Translations under genes and position numbers: made by a program
Notes under the pieces: model-generated
Told to the model about the DNA's origin: nothing
Database searches by the model: none
The model's input: the letters and a program-made list of their open reading frames with translations, nothing else
In this document: piece by piece, positions 27,238-37,776 of the stretch
Layout of the letters: each line of letters starts with the position of its first letter
How positions within the stretch are numbered: the stretch's first letter is position 1
Assembly (NCBI GenBank): GCA_003213155.1
Contig: QCNQ01000001.1
Coordinates: 1-64,000 of the forward strand
DNA length: 64,000 nt
Reading direction: 5' to 3'
Origin: Pelagibacteraceae bacterium AG-426-G02
GTDB taxonomy: Bacteria > Pseudomonadota > Alphaproteobacteria > Pelagibacterales > Pelagibacteraceae

Positions 27238-30235
27238 TTAATCTTTTGTTCTCCTTGTCTAGGAATACCGGATCTGTAACCGTTACATTGATTTGTTTTT
27301 TTTCCATTGGAATTATTAATTTTTGACCCATCATATTTTTTCCACCCTTAACTACTCCAAGAGCAATAGATTTTTTTAAATTTGGACTAAAATAACTAGA
27401 GGTAACATGACCTAACATTTCTATTGGTGTTTTATTCATATCTGCAACAATTTGTGCCCCTTCTTCTAATATTTCTTCTGGATTGTCTGTGATAAGACCT
27501 ACTAATTGTTTCCTATCTTCCCTAATAGTATCTGATCTATATAAAGATCTTTTACCTATAAAATCAAATTTCTTTTTACTAACTATCCAATCCATTTGTA
27601 AATCAATTGGTGTCATAGTTGCATCTGTGTCTTGACCGGCTATGATAAATCCTTTTTCCGCTCTTAATAAATGCATTGTTTCAGTCCCATAGGGAGTAAT
27701 ATTAAATTCCTTTCCTGCCTCCATGCAATTTTCCCATACCGATTTAGCGTAATTGGCCTGAATATTGATTTCGTAACTTTGTTCACCAGTAAAACTTATT
27801 CTCATAACTCGACATTTCACTTTACCAATTTTTGAATTCTTAAATGACATATGAGGAAAATCTTTATCTGATAAATCGATTTCAGGTATTACTTTTTGTA
27901 TTATCTTTTTACTATTAGGACCACAAACACTAATAGTTGCGTAATGGTCAGTTACAGATGTCAAATACACATCTAGCTCAGGCCATTCTGTTTGAAGATA
28001 ATCTTCAAGTTTACCTAAAACTGTAGCAGCACCACCAGTTGTCGTTGTCATAATATAATGATTTTCGTCTAATCTGGTAGTAACACCATCGTCATAGACC
28101 ATGCCATCTTCGTTCAGCATTAAACCATATCGACATTTTCCAATCTCAAGTTTTGACCAAGCGTTGGTGTAAACTCTATTTAAAAATTCAGAGGCATCAG
28201 TACCTTGAATATCAATTTTACCTAACGTGGATGCATCTAATATGCCTGCACTATCTCTTGCAGCTTTACTCTCTCTTTGAACAGCTTCGTGCATGTTTTC
28301 ACCATTCTGTGGATAATACCAAGCTCTTTTCCATTGTCCCACATTCTCAAATTCAGCTTTGTTTTCAAAATGCCATTCGTGAATTGGTGTTTTTCTTATT
28401 ATATCAAAATATTTACCAACATTTCTTCCAACGATAGTACCAAATGTAAGAGGAGTGTAGGGTGGTCTAAATGTTGTAGTACCAAGTTCACCCATTTTAG
28501 AAGACGCTGTTTCGGAAATTATTCCTAAGGCATGCATATTCCCAAGTTTACCTTGATCTGTACCCATACCTGTTGTTGTATATCTTTTAACATGTTCAAT
28601 AGACCTGAAACCTTCTCTTAAAGCTAATTTAATATCTTTGGCTGTTGCATCGTTTTGAAAATCTACAAATGATTTAGTTTTCCCTACAATTTTATTCGAA
28701 GGCAATAACCAAATATTTCTTTTTGATTTGTTAAATGCTGAATATATTTCAATATTTTCGTATTCGGTTTTTTTGATATTTAAAAATTCTTTGAGTAATT
28801 TGGGCGTATTAATTAATATTTCATCTAAAGTAAAATCACCATTACAACTTCCGATACTCATCTGATTTGATGGATAAGTATTTGGAATAAAAACTTGATC
28901 ATCATCTCTAAATTTAAGTTTTCCACCCGATTGAGTAAATAGATGAACTGCTGGTGTCCAACCTCCTGAAATACCTAAACTATCGCATGAAATATTTTCT
29001 TTTGATCCTATAACCTTTTGACCATCTTTAGATAATTTCATTATAGAGACACTATTTATTCTTTTGTATCCAAATGTATCTACAATTGTGTAACCTTTAT
29101 AAATCTTAATATTGTTTTTTTCAGTTTCTTTAATAAGTTTAGAATCAATTTCTTCTCTATTGTCAATTATCGCTTGTACTTTAATCCCTTTTTGAATTAA
29201 ACTTATTGCAGTTTCATAAACGCTATCATTATTGGTAAATAAAATATTTTTCTCTCCACATGCTACACCAAATAAATCTGCATATTTTTTTATAGCAGAT
29301 GAAAGTAATATCCCTGGGCGATCGTTATTGTCAAAAATTAAAGGTCTTTCTATAGACCCTGTGGCTGTAATAACTTTTTTAGCGCGTATTTTAAGTAATC
29401 TTTGACGAGTTTTATTTTCTCTTTGTTCAAGTGGCAAATGATCAGTTAAATTTTCTCTTGCTAATAAAAAATTATAACCATGAAAAGCAGCAACACTTGT
29501 TCTGGTTTTAATTTCTAAATTTTCAATTTTTTTTACTTCATTGATTTCCTTTTCTAACCATGAAGCTGAATTTTGATTGTTAATTTTAAAAAATTCTGAG
29601 TCTTGATAAATTGTAGAACCACCTAAATATGATTTTTCCTCAACCAATAGTGTTTTAAAACCACTTTTTGCTGCGGTTTTTGCTGCGATAAGTCCTGAAA
29701 TACCTGCACCAATAACTAATACATCGCAATGAATGTATTTGTGCTCATATATGTCAGGGTCTGGAACATCAGGTGATTTTCCTAAACCAGCAGACTTTCT
29801 AATAAAATATTCATATTTTTCCCAAAAACTTGCTGGCCACATAAAAGTCTTGTAGTAAAAACCTGCAGGTAATAATGGACTTAAAAAATTGTTTATACCT
29901 CCAATATCAAACTTTACACTAGGCCAACAATTTTGACTTGTAGCAACAAGACCCTCATATATTTCTATTTCAGTAGCTCGTACATTTGGTTCTGTTCTTG
30001 AAGTTCCATTATGAAGTTGAACAATGGCGTTTGGTTCCTCTGACCCAGCAGTCATAATTCCTCTAGGTCTATGGTATTTAAAACTTCTACCAACTAGGTG
30101 GATGTTATTAGCCAATAGGGCAGAAGCAAGTGTATCACCTTTAAATCCATAATAAGTTGTACCATTAAATTTAAATGAAATTCGATATGTTTCATCAACT
30201 AATTTACTACTTTTAACTCTTAAATTTTTTGTCAT
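27230..30235 (-). CDS. soxA: Sarcosine oxidase alpha subunit
   Basis: Catalytic complex subunit that carries NAD+ and the tetrahydrofolate domain; the enzyme oxidises sarcosine to glycine and passes the methyl carbon to folate. Domains in the 1001 aa product: N-terminal 2Fe-2S-like fold (residues 1-100, with SFKYHRPRGIMTAGSEEPNA), a Rossmann domain (CDVLVIGAGISGLIAAKTA at about 170), and from about 600 a GcvT-type aminomethyltransferase domain (RDSAGILDASTLGKIDI, GEQSYEINI). Full length. Confidence 0.95.
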   Translation of the reverse strand: MTKNLRVKSSKLVDETYRISFKFNGTTYYGFKGDTLASALLANNIHLVGRSFKYHRPRGIMTAGSEEPNAIVQLHNGTSRTEPNVRATEIEIYEGLVATSQNCWPSVKFDIGGINNFLSPLLPAGFYYKTFMWPASFWEKYEYFIRKSAGLGKSPDVPDPDIYEHKYIHCDVLVIGAGISGLIAAKTAAKSGFKTLLVEEKSYLGGSTIYQDSEFFKINNQNSASWLEKEINEVKKIENLEIKTRTSVAAFHGYNFLLARENLTDHLPLEQRENKTRQRLLKIRAKKVITATGSIERPLIFDNNDRPGILLSSAIKKYADLFGVACGEKNILFTNNDSVYETAISLIQKGIKVQAIIDNREEIDSKLIKETEKNNIKIYKGYTIVDTFGYKRINSVSIMKLSKDGQKVIGSKENISCDSLGISGGWTPAVHLFTQSGGKLKFRDDDQVFIPNTYPSNQMSIGSCNGDFTLDEILINTPKLLKEFLNIKKTEYENIEIYSAFNKSKRNIWLLPSNKIVGKTKSFVDFQNDATAKDIKLALREGFRSIEHVKRYTTTGMGTDQGKLGNMHALGIISETASSKMGELGTTTFRPPYTPLTFGTIVGRNVGKYFDIIRKTPIHEWHFENKAEFENVGQWKRAWYYPQNGENMHEAVQRESKAARDSAGILDASTLGKIDIQGTDASEFLNRVYTNAWSKLEIGKCRYGLMLNEDGMVYDDGVTTRLDENHYIMTTTTGGAATVLGKLEDYLQTEWPELDVYLTSVTDHYATISVCGPNSKKIIQKVIPEIDLSDKDFPHMSFKNSKIGKVKCRVMRISFTGEQSYEINIQANYAKSVWENCMEAGKEFNITPYGTETMHLLRAEKGFIIAGQDTDATMTPIDLQMDWIVSKKKFDFIGKRSLYRSDTIREDRKQLVGLITDNPEEILEEGAQIVADMNKTPIEMLGHVTSSYFSPNLKKSIALGVVKGGKNMMGQKLIIPMEKKQINVTVTDPVFLDKENKRLNA

Positions 30236-30238
30236 TGA

Positions 30239-30514
30239 TTATTTAACTGGTGGTTTTTCACCCATTTTGTAAACGGCTTTAATTTCATCATTTGATGTAT
30301 CTCTCACCATGTTAAACCATTTTCTACAACCATGAATGTGGTTCCATCTTTCGAATTGAATACCTTTAATATTTTTTCTCATAAATAAATATTCTGCCCA
30401 TTGATCGTCACTTAATTCAGTTGGTTGTTTAGGCCTAACAATATGAGCTTCTCCACCAGCTTTAAATTCACTTTGTTCTCGTTCACCACAAAAAGGACAA
30501 TTAATTAAAAACAT
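30239..30514 (-). CDS. soxD: Sarcosine oxidase delta subunit
   Basis: Zinc-containing small subunit of sarcosine oxidase. The 91 aa product has the ligands C-x2-C at residues 6-9 (NCPFCGERE) and H-x-C in HIHGCRKWFNMVRDT, and the family segment WAEYLFMRKNIKGIQFERW. It overlaps soxB by one base and precedes soxA by three bases, the conserved soxB-D-A-G order. Confidence 0.95.
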   Translation of the reverse strand: MFLINCPFCGEREQSEFKAGGEAHIVRPKQPTELSDDQWAEYLFMRKNIKGIQFERWNHIHGCRKWFNMVRDTSNDEIKAVYKMGEKPPVK

Positions 30515-31767
30515 TAGTGTGCTACAGCTGCTGCACCATGTTCGTCCACAAGGTCACCACTTACAAATCTATTCAAATTAAATGCAGCATTAAGTTTGTG
30601 CGGTTCATCGTTGGCTATTGTATGCGCAAACAAATCTCCAGAGCCAGGTGTAGCTTTAAATCCTCCCGTTCCCCAACCACAATTAAAATATAAACCTTTG
30701 ATTGATGTTTTACTTATAATTGGGCTTGCATCTGGACAAATATCTACAATTCCACCCCATTGTCTTAACATTCTCATACGACTAAAGATAGGGTATAACT
30801 CTAAAATTGCATTTAATGTCCCCTCAACAATATCATGACTTCCTTTTTGTGAGTACGATACGTAATCATCAGTTCCTGCCCCGATTACTAATTCACCTTT
30901 ATCTGATTGACTAACATATGCATGAACAGCATTTGACATAACAACTGTATCTATGATTGGTTTCACAGGCTCTGAAACTAAAGCTTGGAGCGGTTTACTC
31001 TCTAATGGCAACCTTAATCCAGCCATATTAGCTATCACACTAGAGTGACCTGCAGCTACTACACCAATTTTATTTGTTTTAATAAATCCTTTTGTAGTTT
31101 CAATACCTTCAACTGCATCGCCATTTCTCTTAATACTTTTCACCTCACAATTCTGAATTATATCCACACCCATTTCATCTGCACCACGTGCATATCCCCA
31201 TGCAACTGCATCATGTCTTGCGGTTCCAGCTCTTTTTTGTAAAGTTCCACCTAATACAGGGTATCTTATATCTGGAGATGTATTTATTATTGGACAAAAT
31301 TTTTTAACTTCTTCAGTATTTAAATATACTGCATCAATACCATTAAGTCTGTTAGCATGGGTTCTTCTTTTTAAATCTCTTACATCTTGAAGATTATGAG
31401 CAAGATTCATTACTCCTCTTTGACTAAACATTACATTGTAGTTTAATTCTTGAGAAAGGCCTTCCCATATTTTTAGAGCGTGATCATAAAGACCAGCACT
31501 TGCGTCCCATAAATAATTAGATCTTATAATTGTAGTGTTTCTTCCTGTATTCCCACCACCAATCCAACCTTTTTCAACAACAGCAATATTTTTCATATTA
31601 TGTTTTTTTGCGAGATAGTAAGCTGTTGCTAAACCATGGCCACCACCACCAATAATTACCACATCATATTCTTTTTTTGGCTCAGGGTCTTTCCATGCTT
31701 TTTCCCAATTTTCATGATAAGAAAAAGCATTTTTAATAAGCGAAAATATTGAATACTTATTTTTCAT
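30514..31767 (-). CDS. soxB: Sarcosine oxidase beta subunit
   Basis: Subunit with the noncovalent FAD and covalent FMN where sarcosine is oxidised. The 417 aa product has the dinucleotide motif [20 protein letters not shown], the [17 protein letters not shown] block, and a C-terminal [17 protein letters not shown] flavin segment. First gene of soxBDAG, 64 bases from the divergent tRNA-Ser gene. SAR11 bacteria are known to use such enzymes on the glycine betaine/sarcosine route; I see no riboswitch in the short upstream spacer. Confidence 0.95.
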   Translation of the reverse strand: MKNKYSIFSLIKNAFSYHENWEKAWKDPEPKKEYDVVIIGGGGHGLATAYYLAKKHNMKNIAVVEKGWIGGGNTGRNTTIIRSNYLWDASAGLYDHALKIWEGLSQELNYNVMFSQRGVMNLAHNLQDVRDLKRRTHANRLNGIDAVYLNTEEVKKFCPIINTSPDIRYPVLGGTLQKRAGTARHDAVAWGYARGADEMGVDIIQNCEVKSIKRNGDAVEGIETTKGFIKTNKIGVVAAGHSSVIANMAGLRLPLESKPLQALVSEPVKPIIDTVVMSNAVHAYVSQSDKGELVIGAGTDDYVSYSQKGSHDIVEGTLNAILELYPIFSRMRMLRQWGGIVDICPDASPIISKTSIKGLYFNCGWGTGGFKATPGSGDLFAHTIANDEPHKLNAAFNLNRFVSGDLVDEHGAAAVAH

Positions 31768-31784
31768 AATTAATGAATAATTAC

Positions 31785-31812
31785 TTTATTAATGTTGATT
31801 ATTCAATACAAT
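31785..31812 (+). promoter_or_regulatory. Possible promoter for tRNA-Ser
   Basis: TACAAT at 31807-31812 is one base from the -10 consensus and a weak TTTATT at 31785-31790 lies 16 bases upstream. The predicted start, near 31819, would be about 13 bases before the tRNA. The -35 match is poor and the spacer also has to contain the soxB promoter on the other strand, so this is tentative. Confidence 0.28.
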
Positions 31813-31831
31813 CAAAGGCGACAAATTTCTT

Positions 31832-31923
31832 GGAAGAGTGGGTGAGAGGCTTAAACCAGTCGTTTGCTAAATGACCGTGCGAGGAAACTTGTACCGAGGG
31901 TTCGAATCCCTCCTCTTCCGCCA
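31832..31923 (+). tRNA. tRNA-Ser (anticodon GCU)
   Basis: Full cloverleaf: acceptor GGAAGAG pairs with CTCTTCC, discriminator G at 31920 and encoded CCA at 31921-31923. The anticodon arm is GTCGT-TTGCTAA-ATGAC with anticodon GCU at 31866-31868, reading AGC and AGU. A long variable arm (GTGCGAGGAAACTTGTAC region) marks it as class II serine tRNA, and the T arm has GAGGGTTCGAATCCCTC. The lytic transglycosylase gene ends 4 bases downstream on the other strand. Confidence 0.96.
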
Positions 31924-31926
31924 TTA

Positions 31927-34137
31927 TTAAAACAAGGGATTATTCTTAAAGAAATCTTTCATTGCAATTGGCTGTTGTTCAAGCACGTATCTATAAACAT
32001 TGTAGTTTTCCAATACTCTTTGGACATAATTTCTAGTTTCTTTAAATTTAATTAATTCAATCCAGTCGATATAATCAATTTGATTTTTTTGAGGATTTTT
32101 GTTTATTTTTTTCCAATATCGAACTCTTTTTGGTCCAGCATTGTAAGCAGCCACTGCAAATGGATAAGCACCGTCATATTCAAGAATTAATCCTGCTATA
32201 TAATGTGACCCTAGGTTAATATTATATTCTGCATCAGTAGTTAACCTAGATTTTGAATAAGGAAGTTTTGCCTGCTTAGCAACTAGTTTAGCAGTGTAAG
32301 GCATTAATTGCATTAAACCTTTTGCACCAGCATGACTATTGGCACTTAAATCAAACTCACTCTCTTGTCTTATGATTGAAAGAATGAAAGCATTATCTGG
32401 AATTTTTCTTCCATTAATATATTTGGGTGTGCTTATGATTGGGTAATTATATTTGTTGTGAAATCTTTTTTCATAGGATGCTATTTTAGAAATTTGAATA
32501 GCAAAATCAAATCGTTCTATATTTGTTGCAAGTTCAGCTGCTAAAACCTCACTACCACTACCAACATCATCATTAGCCAAATGTCTTAGTATATGCTTAG
32601 CATATTTATCTTCATCTAATTCATCAAGTAAATATATCAATTTGACTAAATCTTTTTTAAAAAAATAATCACGATATTCTTTTTTAATAATCATGTCTTT
32701 TGAAAGCTCAAATTTTTCATTTGGACTAATTTCCATAAATGCCAATTGACCGTAATAAGTGGTCAAATAATTTGTTGCTTCTTTAAACCATTTATAAGAT
32801 AGATCTTTATCACCAAGTTTTTTATAAGTTTTACCTAACCAATATGCACCTCTAGCTGTACTAATAGGGTATCCAACATTATTATAAAAATTTTCAAAAT
32901 GTTCTTTGGCTAATACTGGATCATCTAGAAAACTTAATGCAATCCAACCACTCATCCACTCAGCAGCAGCAAATTCAGGTCCATCATTCATTCCATGGTT
33001 ACTGGCAATTTTATAAGCTAATTCATATTTTTTTTTATATATTAATGATCTAGAAATTATTTCTCTTTCTATCCACCATTTATCCGGACGAACTAAGTAA
33101 TCTTTTGTGTTTTTTATCTTTAGAAGAATTTCAACAGAACTATCAACTCTTCCTCTTTTTCTTCTCCATTTTAATCTATCGTAATTTAAACCAGCATCAT
33201 TTTTAAGATTAGATGGAACTTTAGAAATAGCATTATCGACACCATACGATTTACTCATCAATAGTTGTCTCGCTGTATATAATAGTTCATAATCTTTAGG
33301 TAAATATCTTAATAGTCGTTTTAAGTCCCAGTATTTATTATTCCAAGCAAGATATTCTGCTCGTTTAATATAATCGTCTGCATTAAGATATTTCTTAAAT
33401 TTTTTACGATAAAATCTTAAATCTGTTTTAGACAATTCAGCTGATATCCAGCCTTCTTTAATGAATCTTATTCCTTTTTCCTTATTACCATTAAGAATAA
33501 AACTTTCACCCAATATCATTTTACCAAAACCACTTAAAGGTTCCGCAGGACCAAACCATTCTATAATTTTTCGTGGACTAACTTTTTCTGTAGAAAGTTT
33601 ATGCTCTGCTAAATATTTTATTCTTCCAATTCTAGGATAATCTTCATTTGAATCTATAAATGTTTTATAATCATAATAAGAAGCTTGATTTCCCTTTGTA
33701 AGTAAATGCCTCCATTGAATAAAGTCATATATAGATTTATCTTTAGCTCTTTTGGCAGTTTTAATTGCAGCTGTCCAACTAGCTTTTTTCATTTCGGAAA
33801 TTGCTTTTTTTGCTAATGCAAAATCTTTTTTACGATAATATTTTGATATCTTTATTTCTGTTGTTTTTTTTGTTCCAGCGATTAATGGTTTTTTTTTGGG
33901 AAGTATCAGTCCACTTATCTTCTTTTCTGGCTTAGATTCAATTTTTTTTTCTATCTCTTTTGTTACTATTTTTGGTATTGGTTTGGGTAAGGGTTTCAGT
34001 ACATCTATTAATAATTTTTTTTGTGTTAGCTCATCAGATTGGATAGGTTTTTTTAATGGGATTATGTCAGATTGAGCTATAGTTTGTAGACCGAATAAAT
34101 TAATCAATACTATCCAAAATAAGATTTTTTTAATCAT
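31927..34137 (-). CDS. slt: Soluble lytic murein transglycosylase
   Basis: Periplasmic enzyme that cleaves peptidoglycan to 1,6-anhydro-muropeptides. The 736 aa product has a signal peptide (ends near AQSD), a proline/lysine-rich linker (PLPKPIPKI), a long alpha-helical solenoid of about 450 residues, and a C-terminal SLT domain: ILSIIRQESEFDLSANSHAG with the catalytic glutamate, GLMQLMPYTAKLVAK and FAVAAYNAGPKRVRYW. Ends 4 bases from tRNA-Ser; divergent from dapA across 43 bases. Confidence 0.93.
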   Translation of the reverse strand: MIKKILFWIVLINLFGLQTIAQSDIIPLKKPIQSDELTQKKLLIDVLKPLPKPIPKIVTKEIEKKIESKPEKKISGLILPKKKPLIAGTKKTTEIKISKYYRKKDFALAKKAISEMKKASWTAAIKTAKRAKDKSIYDFIQWRHLLTKGNQASYYDYKTFIDSNEDYPRIGRIKYLAEHKLSTEKVSPRKIIEWFGPAEPLSGFGKMILGESFILNGNKEKGIRFIKEGWISAELSKTDLRFYRKKFKKYLNADDYIKRAEYLAWNNKYWDLKRLLRYLPKDYELLYTARQLLMSKSYGVDNAISKVPSNLKNDAGLNYDRLKWRRKRGRVDSSVEILLKIKNTKDYLVRPDKWWIEREIISRSLIYKKKYELAYKIASNHGMNDGPEFAAAEWMSGWIALSFLDDPVLAKEHFENFYNNVGYPISTARGAYWLGKTYKKLGDKDLSYKWFKEATNYLTTYYGQLAFMEISPNEKFELSKDMIIKKEYRDYFFKKDLVKLIYLLDELDEDKYAKHILRHLANDDVGSGSEVLAAELATNIERFDFAIQISKIASYEKRFHNKYNYPIISTPKYINGRKIPDNAFILSIIRQESEFDLSANSHAGAKGLMQLMPYTAKLVAKQAKLPYSKSRLTTDAEYNINLGSHYIAGLILEYDGAYPFAVAAYNAGPKRVRYWKKINKNPQKNQIDYIDWIELIKFKETRNYVQRVLENYNVYRYVLEQQPIAMKDFFKNNPLF

Positions 34138-34180
34138 AATCTTTTACTATATGAATCTACAATGTATGTTATAAGTATTT

Positions 34181-35062
34181 ATGTTTAAAGGATCAAATGT
34201 TGCTTTAGTCACCCCGTTTAAAAATGATAAACTTGATGATGAGACATATATTAATTTAATTCATTTTCATATCCAAAATGGGACAAATGGATTAGTTCCA
34301 GCAGGAACAACTGGTGAGTCACCAACTTTAAGTCATGATGAACATGAAAGAGTGATTGAGTTATGTGTAAAAGAAAGTAATGGAAAATTACCAGTTTTTG
34401 CAGGTACAGGATCGAACTCTACAGAGGAGGCTATTTCACTTACAACTCATGCAGAAAAAATTGGAGCCACAGGCGCTCTTATTGTAACACCTTATTATAA
34501 CAAGCCAACACAAGAAGGCTTATACCAACATTATAAAGCAATAAATGACAAATGTGGAATACCTATAATAATTTATAATATTCCTGGGAGATCGGTTATT
34601 GATATGTCAGTTGATACTATGGCTAGATTATTTGAATTGAAAAATATTATTGGTGTTAAGGATGCAACAGGAGACCTAAATAGGGTTGAACAAACTTTAA
34701 AAAAGATGGGAAACGAATTCATTCAATTAACTGGTAATGACGATAATGCTTTAGAATTTAATAAAAGAGGTGGAGTGGGAGCTATAAGTGTTACTGCAAA
34801 TATTGCTCCAAAACTTTGTTCTGATTTTCAAAAATTTTCAAAATCTGAAAATAATGATGAAATTAAAGAGGCTGAAAAAATTGATAAAATATTACAACCT
34901 CTTCATCATGCAATGTTTGTCGAAAGTAATCCAAGTCCAGTAAAATACGCAGCAAAATTATTAAATCTTTGTGATGATAATGTAAGACTACCTCTTGTAA
35001 AAGTGACAGCTGAAACTAAGGATATCGTTAAAAAAGCACTTCATTCTGCAAAACTAGTTTAA
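34181..35062 (+). CDS. dapA: 4-hydroxy-tetrahydrodipicolinate synthase
   Basis: Condenses aspartate semialdehyde and pyruvate, the first step of the lysine/diaminopimelate branch. The 293 aa TIM barrel has [15 protein letters not shown], the tyrosine motif [22 protein letters not shown], and the Schiff-base lysine at K160 in [10 protein letters not shown]. First gene of a ten-gene plus-strand run through recO; smpB follows with a one-base overlap. Confidence 0.96.
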   Translation: MFKGSNVALVTPFKNDKLDDETYINLIHFHIQNGTNGLVPAGTTGESPTLSHDEHERVIELCVKESNGKLPVFAGTGSNSTEEAISLTTHAEKIGATGALIVTPYYNKPTQEGLYQHYKAINDKCGIPIIIYNIPGRSVIDMSVDTMARLFELKNIIGVKDATGDLNRVEQTLKKMGNEFIQLTGNDDNALEFNKRGGVGAISVTANIAPKLCSDFQKFSKSENNDEIKEAEKIDKILQPLHHAMFVESNPSPVKYAAKLLNLCDDNVRLPLVKVTAETKDIVKKALHSAKLV

Positions 35063-35532
35063 TGAAAAAAAAAACCAATAGTGGTTTAAAAATAATTTGT
35101 CTTAATAAAAAAGCTAGTTTCAATTATTTTTTTGAGGATTTGTTTGAAGCAGGTATTGTCTTAAAAGGTTCTGAAATAAAATCAATTCGTAATGGTAAAG
35201 TTAACATAGCAGATTCTTACGCAATAGAAAAAAAAGGTGAAATAGTCTTGATAAATTCACATATTGCATCTTATAAGCAAGCTAGTTATTCAAACCATAA
35301 TCCAACCGATGAAAGAAAATTGTTATTAAATAAGAGAGAAATTAATAAACTAATTGGGAAAATGCAAAGAGACGGGCTTACAATAGTACCTACAAAAATG
35401 TATTTTAAAAAAGGAAAAGCAAAATTAGAGTTAGCTGTAGCCAAGGGTAAGAAACAATTTGATAAAAGAGCAGTAAAAAAACAAAGAGACTGGAATCGTG
35501 ATAGAGCAAGATATATTAGAAAATCAAGTTAA
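35062..35532 (+). CDS. smpB: SsrA-binding protein SmpB
   Basis: Binds tmRNA and brings it to stalled ribosomes for trans-translation. The 156 aa product has the OB-fold core ([39 protein letters not shown]) and the basic C-terminal tail [20 protein letters not shown] that enters the empty mRNA channel. The tmRNA gene itself is not in this window as far as I can recognise. The folK start lies within its last 35 bases. Confidence 0.96.
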   Translation: MKKKTNSGLKIICLNKKASFNYFFEDLFEAGIVLKGSEIKSIRNGKVNIADSYAIEKKGEIVLINSHIASYKQASYSNHNPTDERKLLLNKREINKLIGKMQRDGLTIVPTKMYFKKGKAKLELAVAKGKKQFDKRAVKKQRDWNRDRARYIRKSS

Positions 35533-36010
35533 TCCTGTCTATTTAGGTATAGGTTCTAATCTTGGAAATAAAATCAATAATATTGAATTAGCTAAATCAA
35601 AATTAATTCTTAATGATATTATGATAGTAAAATCATCAAGCTATTATGAGAGTTTGTCTTGGCCTGATAATAACAATCCTAAATTTTACAATGTTGTAGT
35701 TAAGGTTCTAACTAAATTATCACCTTTTGAATTAATAAGTGTTTGTAAAACTATTGAAACAGGCCTGGGACGAAAGAAAAGACTTCGAAATGCTCCTAGA
35801 GAGTGTGATATTGATATAATTGATTTTAATAGAAGAAAAATGAAAGGTGAATTAAATCTACCTCATTCAAGAATGCATAAAAGAAATTTCGTACTTTTTC
35901 CATTATTTGAGATAGATAAAAATTGGAAACATCCAGTTTCAAAACATTCCATAAAAAAACTATTATTATCATTAAAAAATAGAGACATTAGGTCTATTAA
36001 ACAAATTTAA
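35498..36010 (+). CDS. folK: 2-amino-4-hydroxy-6-hydroxymethyldihydropteridine pyrophosphokinase
   Basis: Pyrophosphorylates the pterin precursor in folate synthesis. The frame allows a GTG start at 35498 (170 aa), 35 bases inside smpB; no closer ATG, GTG or TTG exists before the conserved [17 protein letters not shown]. Other signatures are [19 protein letters not shown] and the catalytic [16 protein letters not shown]. The next gene, rel, starts 20 bases later. Confidence 0.93.
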   Translation: MIEQDILENQVNPVYLGIGSNLGNKINNIELAKSKLILNDIMIVKSSSYYESLSWPDNNNPKFYNVVVKVLTKLSPFELISVCKTIETGLGRKKRLRNAPRECDIDIIDFNRRKMKGELNLPHSRMHKRNFVLFPLFEIDKNWKHPVSKHSIKKLLLSLKNRDIRSIKQI

Positions 36011-36030
36011 TTTAGTGATATAGTGTTTGA

Positions 36031-37776
36031 ATGCTTAATTCTGAAGATTTAATAAATAAAGTAAAAATTTATAACAAATTTTTAAACCCTGAAAAACTGA
36101 ATAAAGCTTATGATTTTGCTGTTAAAGCACATAGTAATCAAAAGAGAGCTTCAGGTGACCCATATTCAGTACATCCAATAGAAGTCGCAAATATCCTAAC
36201 AGATCTCAAATTAGATAGCGCTACTATTACTACTGGTTTATTACATGATACAATCGAAGATACCTACGCTACTTACGAGACCATTAAAGGAGAATTTGGT
36301 GAAGAGGTTGCAGATTTAGTTGATGGTGTTACAAAAATTTCAGTTTTTGAAAACACCGCAACCACAAACTCAAAAGCAGAAAACTTTAGAAAACTTATTT
36401 TAGCAACCTCAAAAGATATAAGAGTTTTGTTAGTTAAAATTGCAGATCGTTTACATAACATGAGAACGATAAAAGCTATCACTAAAGAAGATAAAAGAAA
36501 AAGAATTGCACAAGAGACAATGGAAATTTATGCACCATTAGCTGATAGAATGGGAATGCATAGAATTCGTGATGAGCTAGAAGATTTATCTTTTGAGGTT
36601 TTGAATAATGATGCAAGAACACTAATTCAAAATAGATTAGATGAAATCAAATCTGACAAAAAAGATATTTTCGAATCTCTTTCTATTGAAATCAACACTT
36701 TGTTAAATGACAATAATATACAATCTAAAATTTATGGAAGAGGCAAAACACCTTTTTCAATTTGGAGAAAAGTTCAAAAGAAACGAGTTTCTCTTGAGCA
36801 AATAACTGATATTATTGGATTTAGAATAATTTTAAAAAATATTGATGATTGTTACAAAACTTTAGGGATAATACATAAAGAATACAATTGTATACCTGGC
36901 AAATTTAAAGATTATATCTCTTCACCTAAAATTAATGGTTATAAATCAATTCATACCGCAGTTATTGGATCTAATAAAAAACCCATAGAAATTCAAATTA
37001 GAACAACAGAAATGCATGATTTCGCTGAAAGAGGTATTGCTTCACATTGGCAATATAAATCCTCTGAGAAATTTAATTCTTTAACTTGGAAAGAATATGA
37101 CTGGTTAAAAGATTTAGTAGAAATCATTGAAAAAAATGAAAATCCAGAACATTCGTATGAATATACAAAACTACAAATGTTCCAAGAAAATGTATTTTGT
37201 TTTACACCAAAAGGATCGGTTATTAAATTACCAAAAGATGCTACTCCAATTGATTTTGCATATGCCGTACATACTAAAATAGGAGATACCGCAATCGGAT
37301 GTGAAATTAATGGTAATAAAAGTGAACTCCAAACTATTTTAAGAAATGGAGATCGAGTTAAAATTATTACCTCTAAAAATCATTCACCATCATTGCATTG
37401 GATCCCAATAACAAAAACAGGAAAAGCAAGGGCAGCTATAAGACGTTATTGGCATGAAAAGGGAGAAAGAAAAGAGGAAAGAGTAAAAAAGTACAATACT
37501 ACTTTATGGATATCTTTACCAGATAAACCCGGTCAGCTTGGTAATGTTAGTTCATTAATCGGAGAGCATAAACTGAATATTTCAAACCTTGTGATGGCAG
37601 GCAAAAACCCTAACTATATAAATTTTAAATTCCAATTAATCATAAGAGATTTAAAAAATTTCACTAATTTTATTGCAGAGCTAAAACAAAAAGGTATAAA
37701 ATTTAAGATAATTAGACACGAAGATAAAAGAAATGCTTTCACACAAAAAATCCTTAGATATTTTAAGAAAAACTAA
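36031..37776 (+). CDS. rel: Bifunctional (p)ppGpp synthetase/hydrolase, compact Rel/SpoT
   Basis: Makes and degrades the starvation alarmone (p)ppGpp. Domains in the 581 aa product: HD hydrolase (GLLHDTIEDTYATYETI, with H-D and E-D pairs), synthetase (GRGKTPFSIWRKVQKKRVSL, SSPKINGYKSIHTAV), TGS (ENVFCFTPKGSVIKLPKDA) and a C-terminal ACT domain (LWISLPDKPGQLGNVSSLIG). It is over 100 residues shorter than typical long RSH proteins, mainly between TGS and ACT, where the helical and zinc-finger parts are reduced. Both catalytic domains look intact. Confidence 0.92.
   Translation: MLNSEDLINKVKIYNKFLNPEKLNKAYDFAVKAHSNQKRASGDPYSVHPIEVANILTDLKLDSATITTGLLHDTIEDTYATYETIKGEFGEEVADLVDGVTKISVFENTATTNSKAENFRKLILATSKDIRVLLVKIADRLHNMRTIKAITKEDKRKRIAQETMEIYAPLADRMGMHRIRDELEDLSFEVLNNDARTLIQNRLDEIKSDKKDIFESLSIEINTLLNDNNIQSKIYGRGKTPFSIWRKVQKKRVSLEQITDIIGFRIILKNIDDCYKTLGIIHKEYNCIPGKFKDYISSPKINGYKSIHTAVIGSNKKPIEIQIRTTEMHDFAERGIASHWQYKSSEKFNSLTWKEYDWLKDLVEIIEKNENPEHSYEYTKLQMFQENVFCFTPKGSVIKLPKDATPIDFAYAVHTKIGDTAIGCEINGNKSELQTILRNGDRVKIITSKNHSPSLHWIPITKTGKARAAIRRYWHEKGERKEERVKKYNTTLWISLPDKPGQLGNVSSLIGEHKLNISNLVMAGKNPNYINFKFQLIIRDLKNFTNFIAELKQKGIKFKIIRHEDKRNAFTQKILRYFKKN

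Noticed and set aside
28153-28528. Two overlapping plus-strand frames inside soxA.
   Set aside because: They are antisense to well-conserved soxA codons and encode no recognisable domain.
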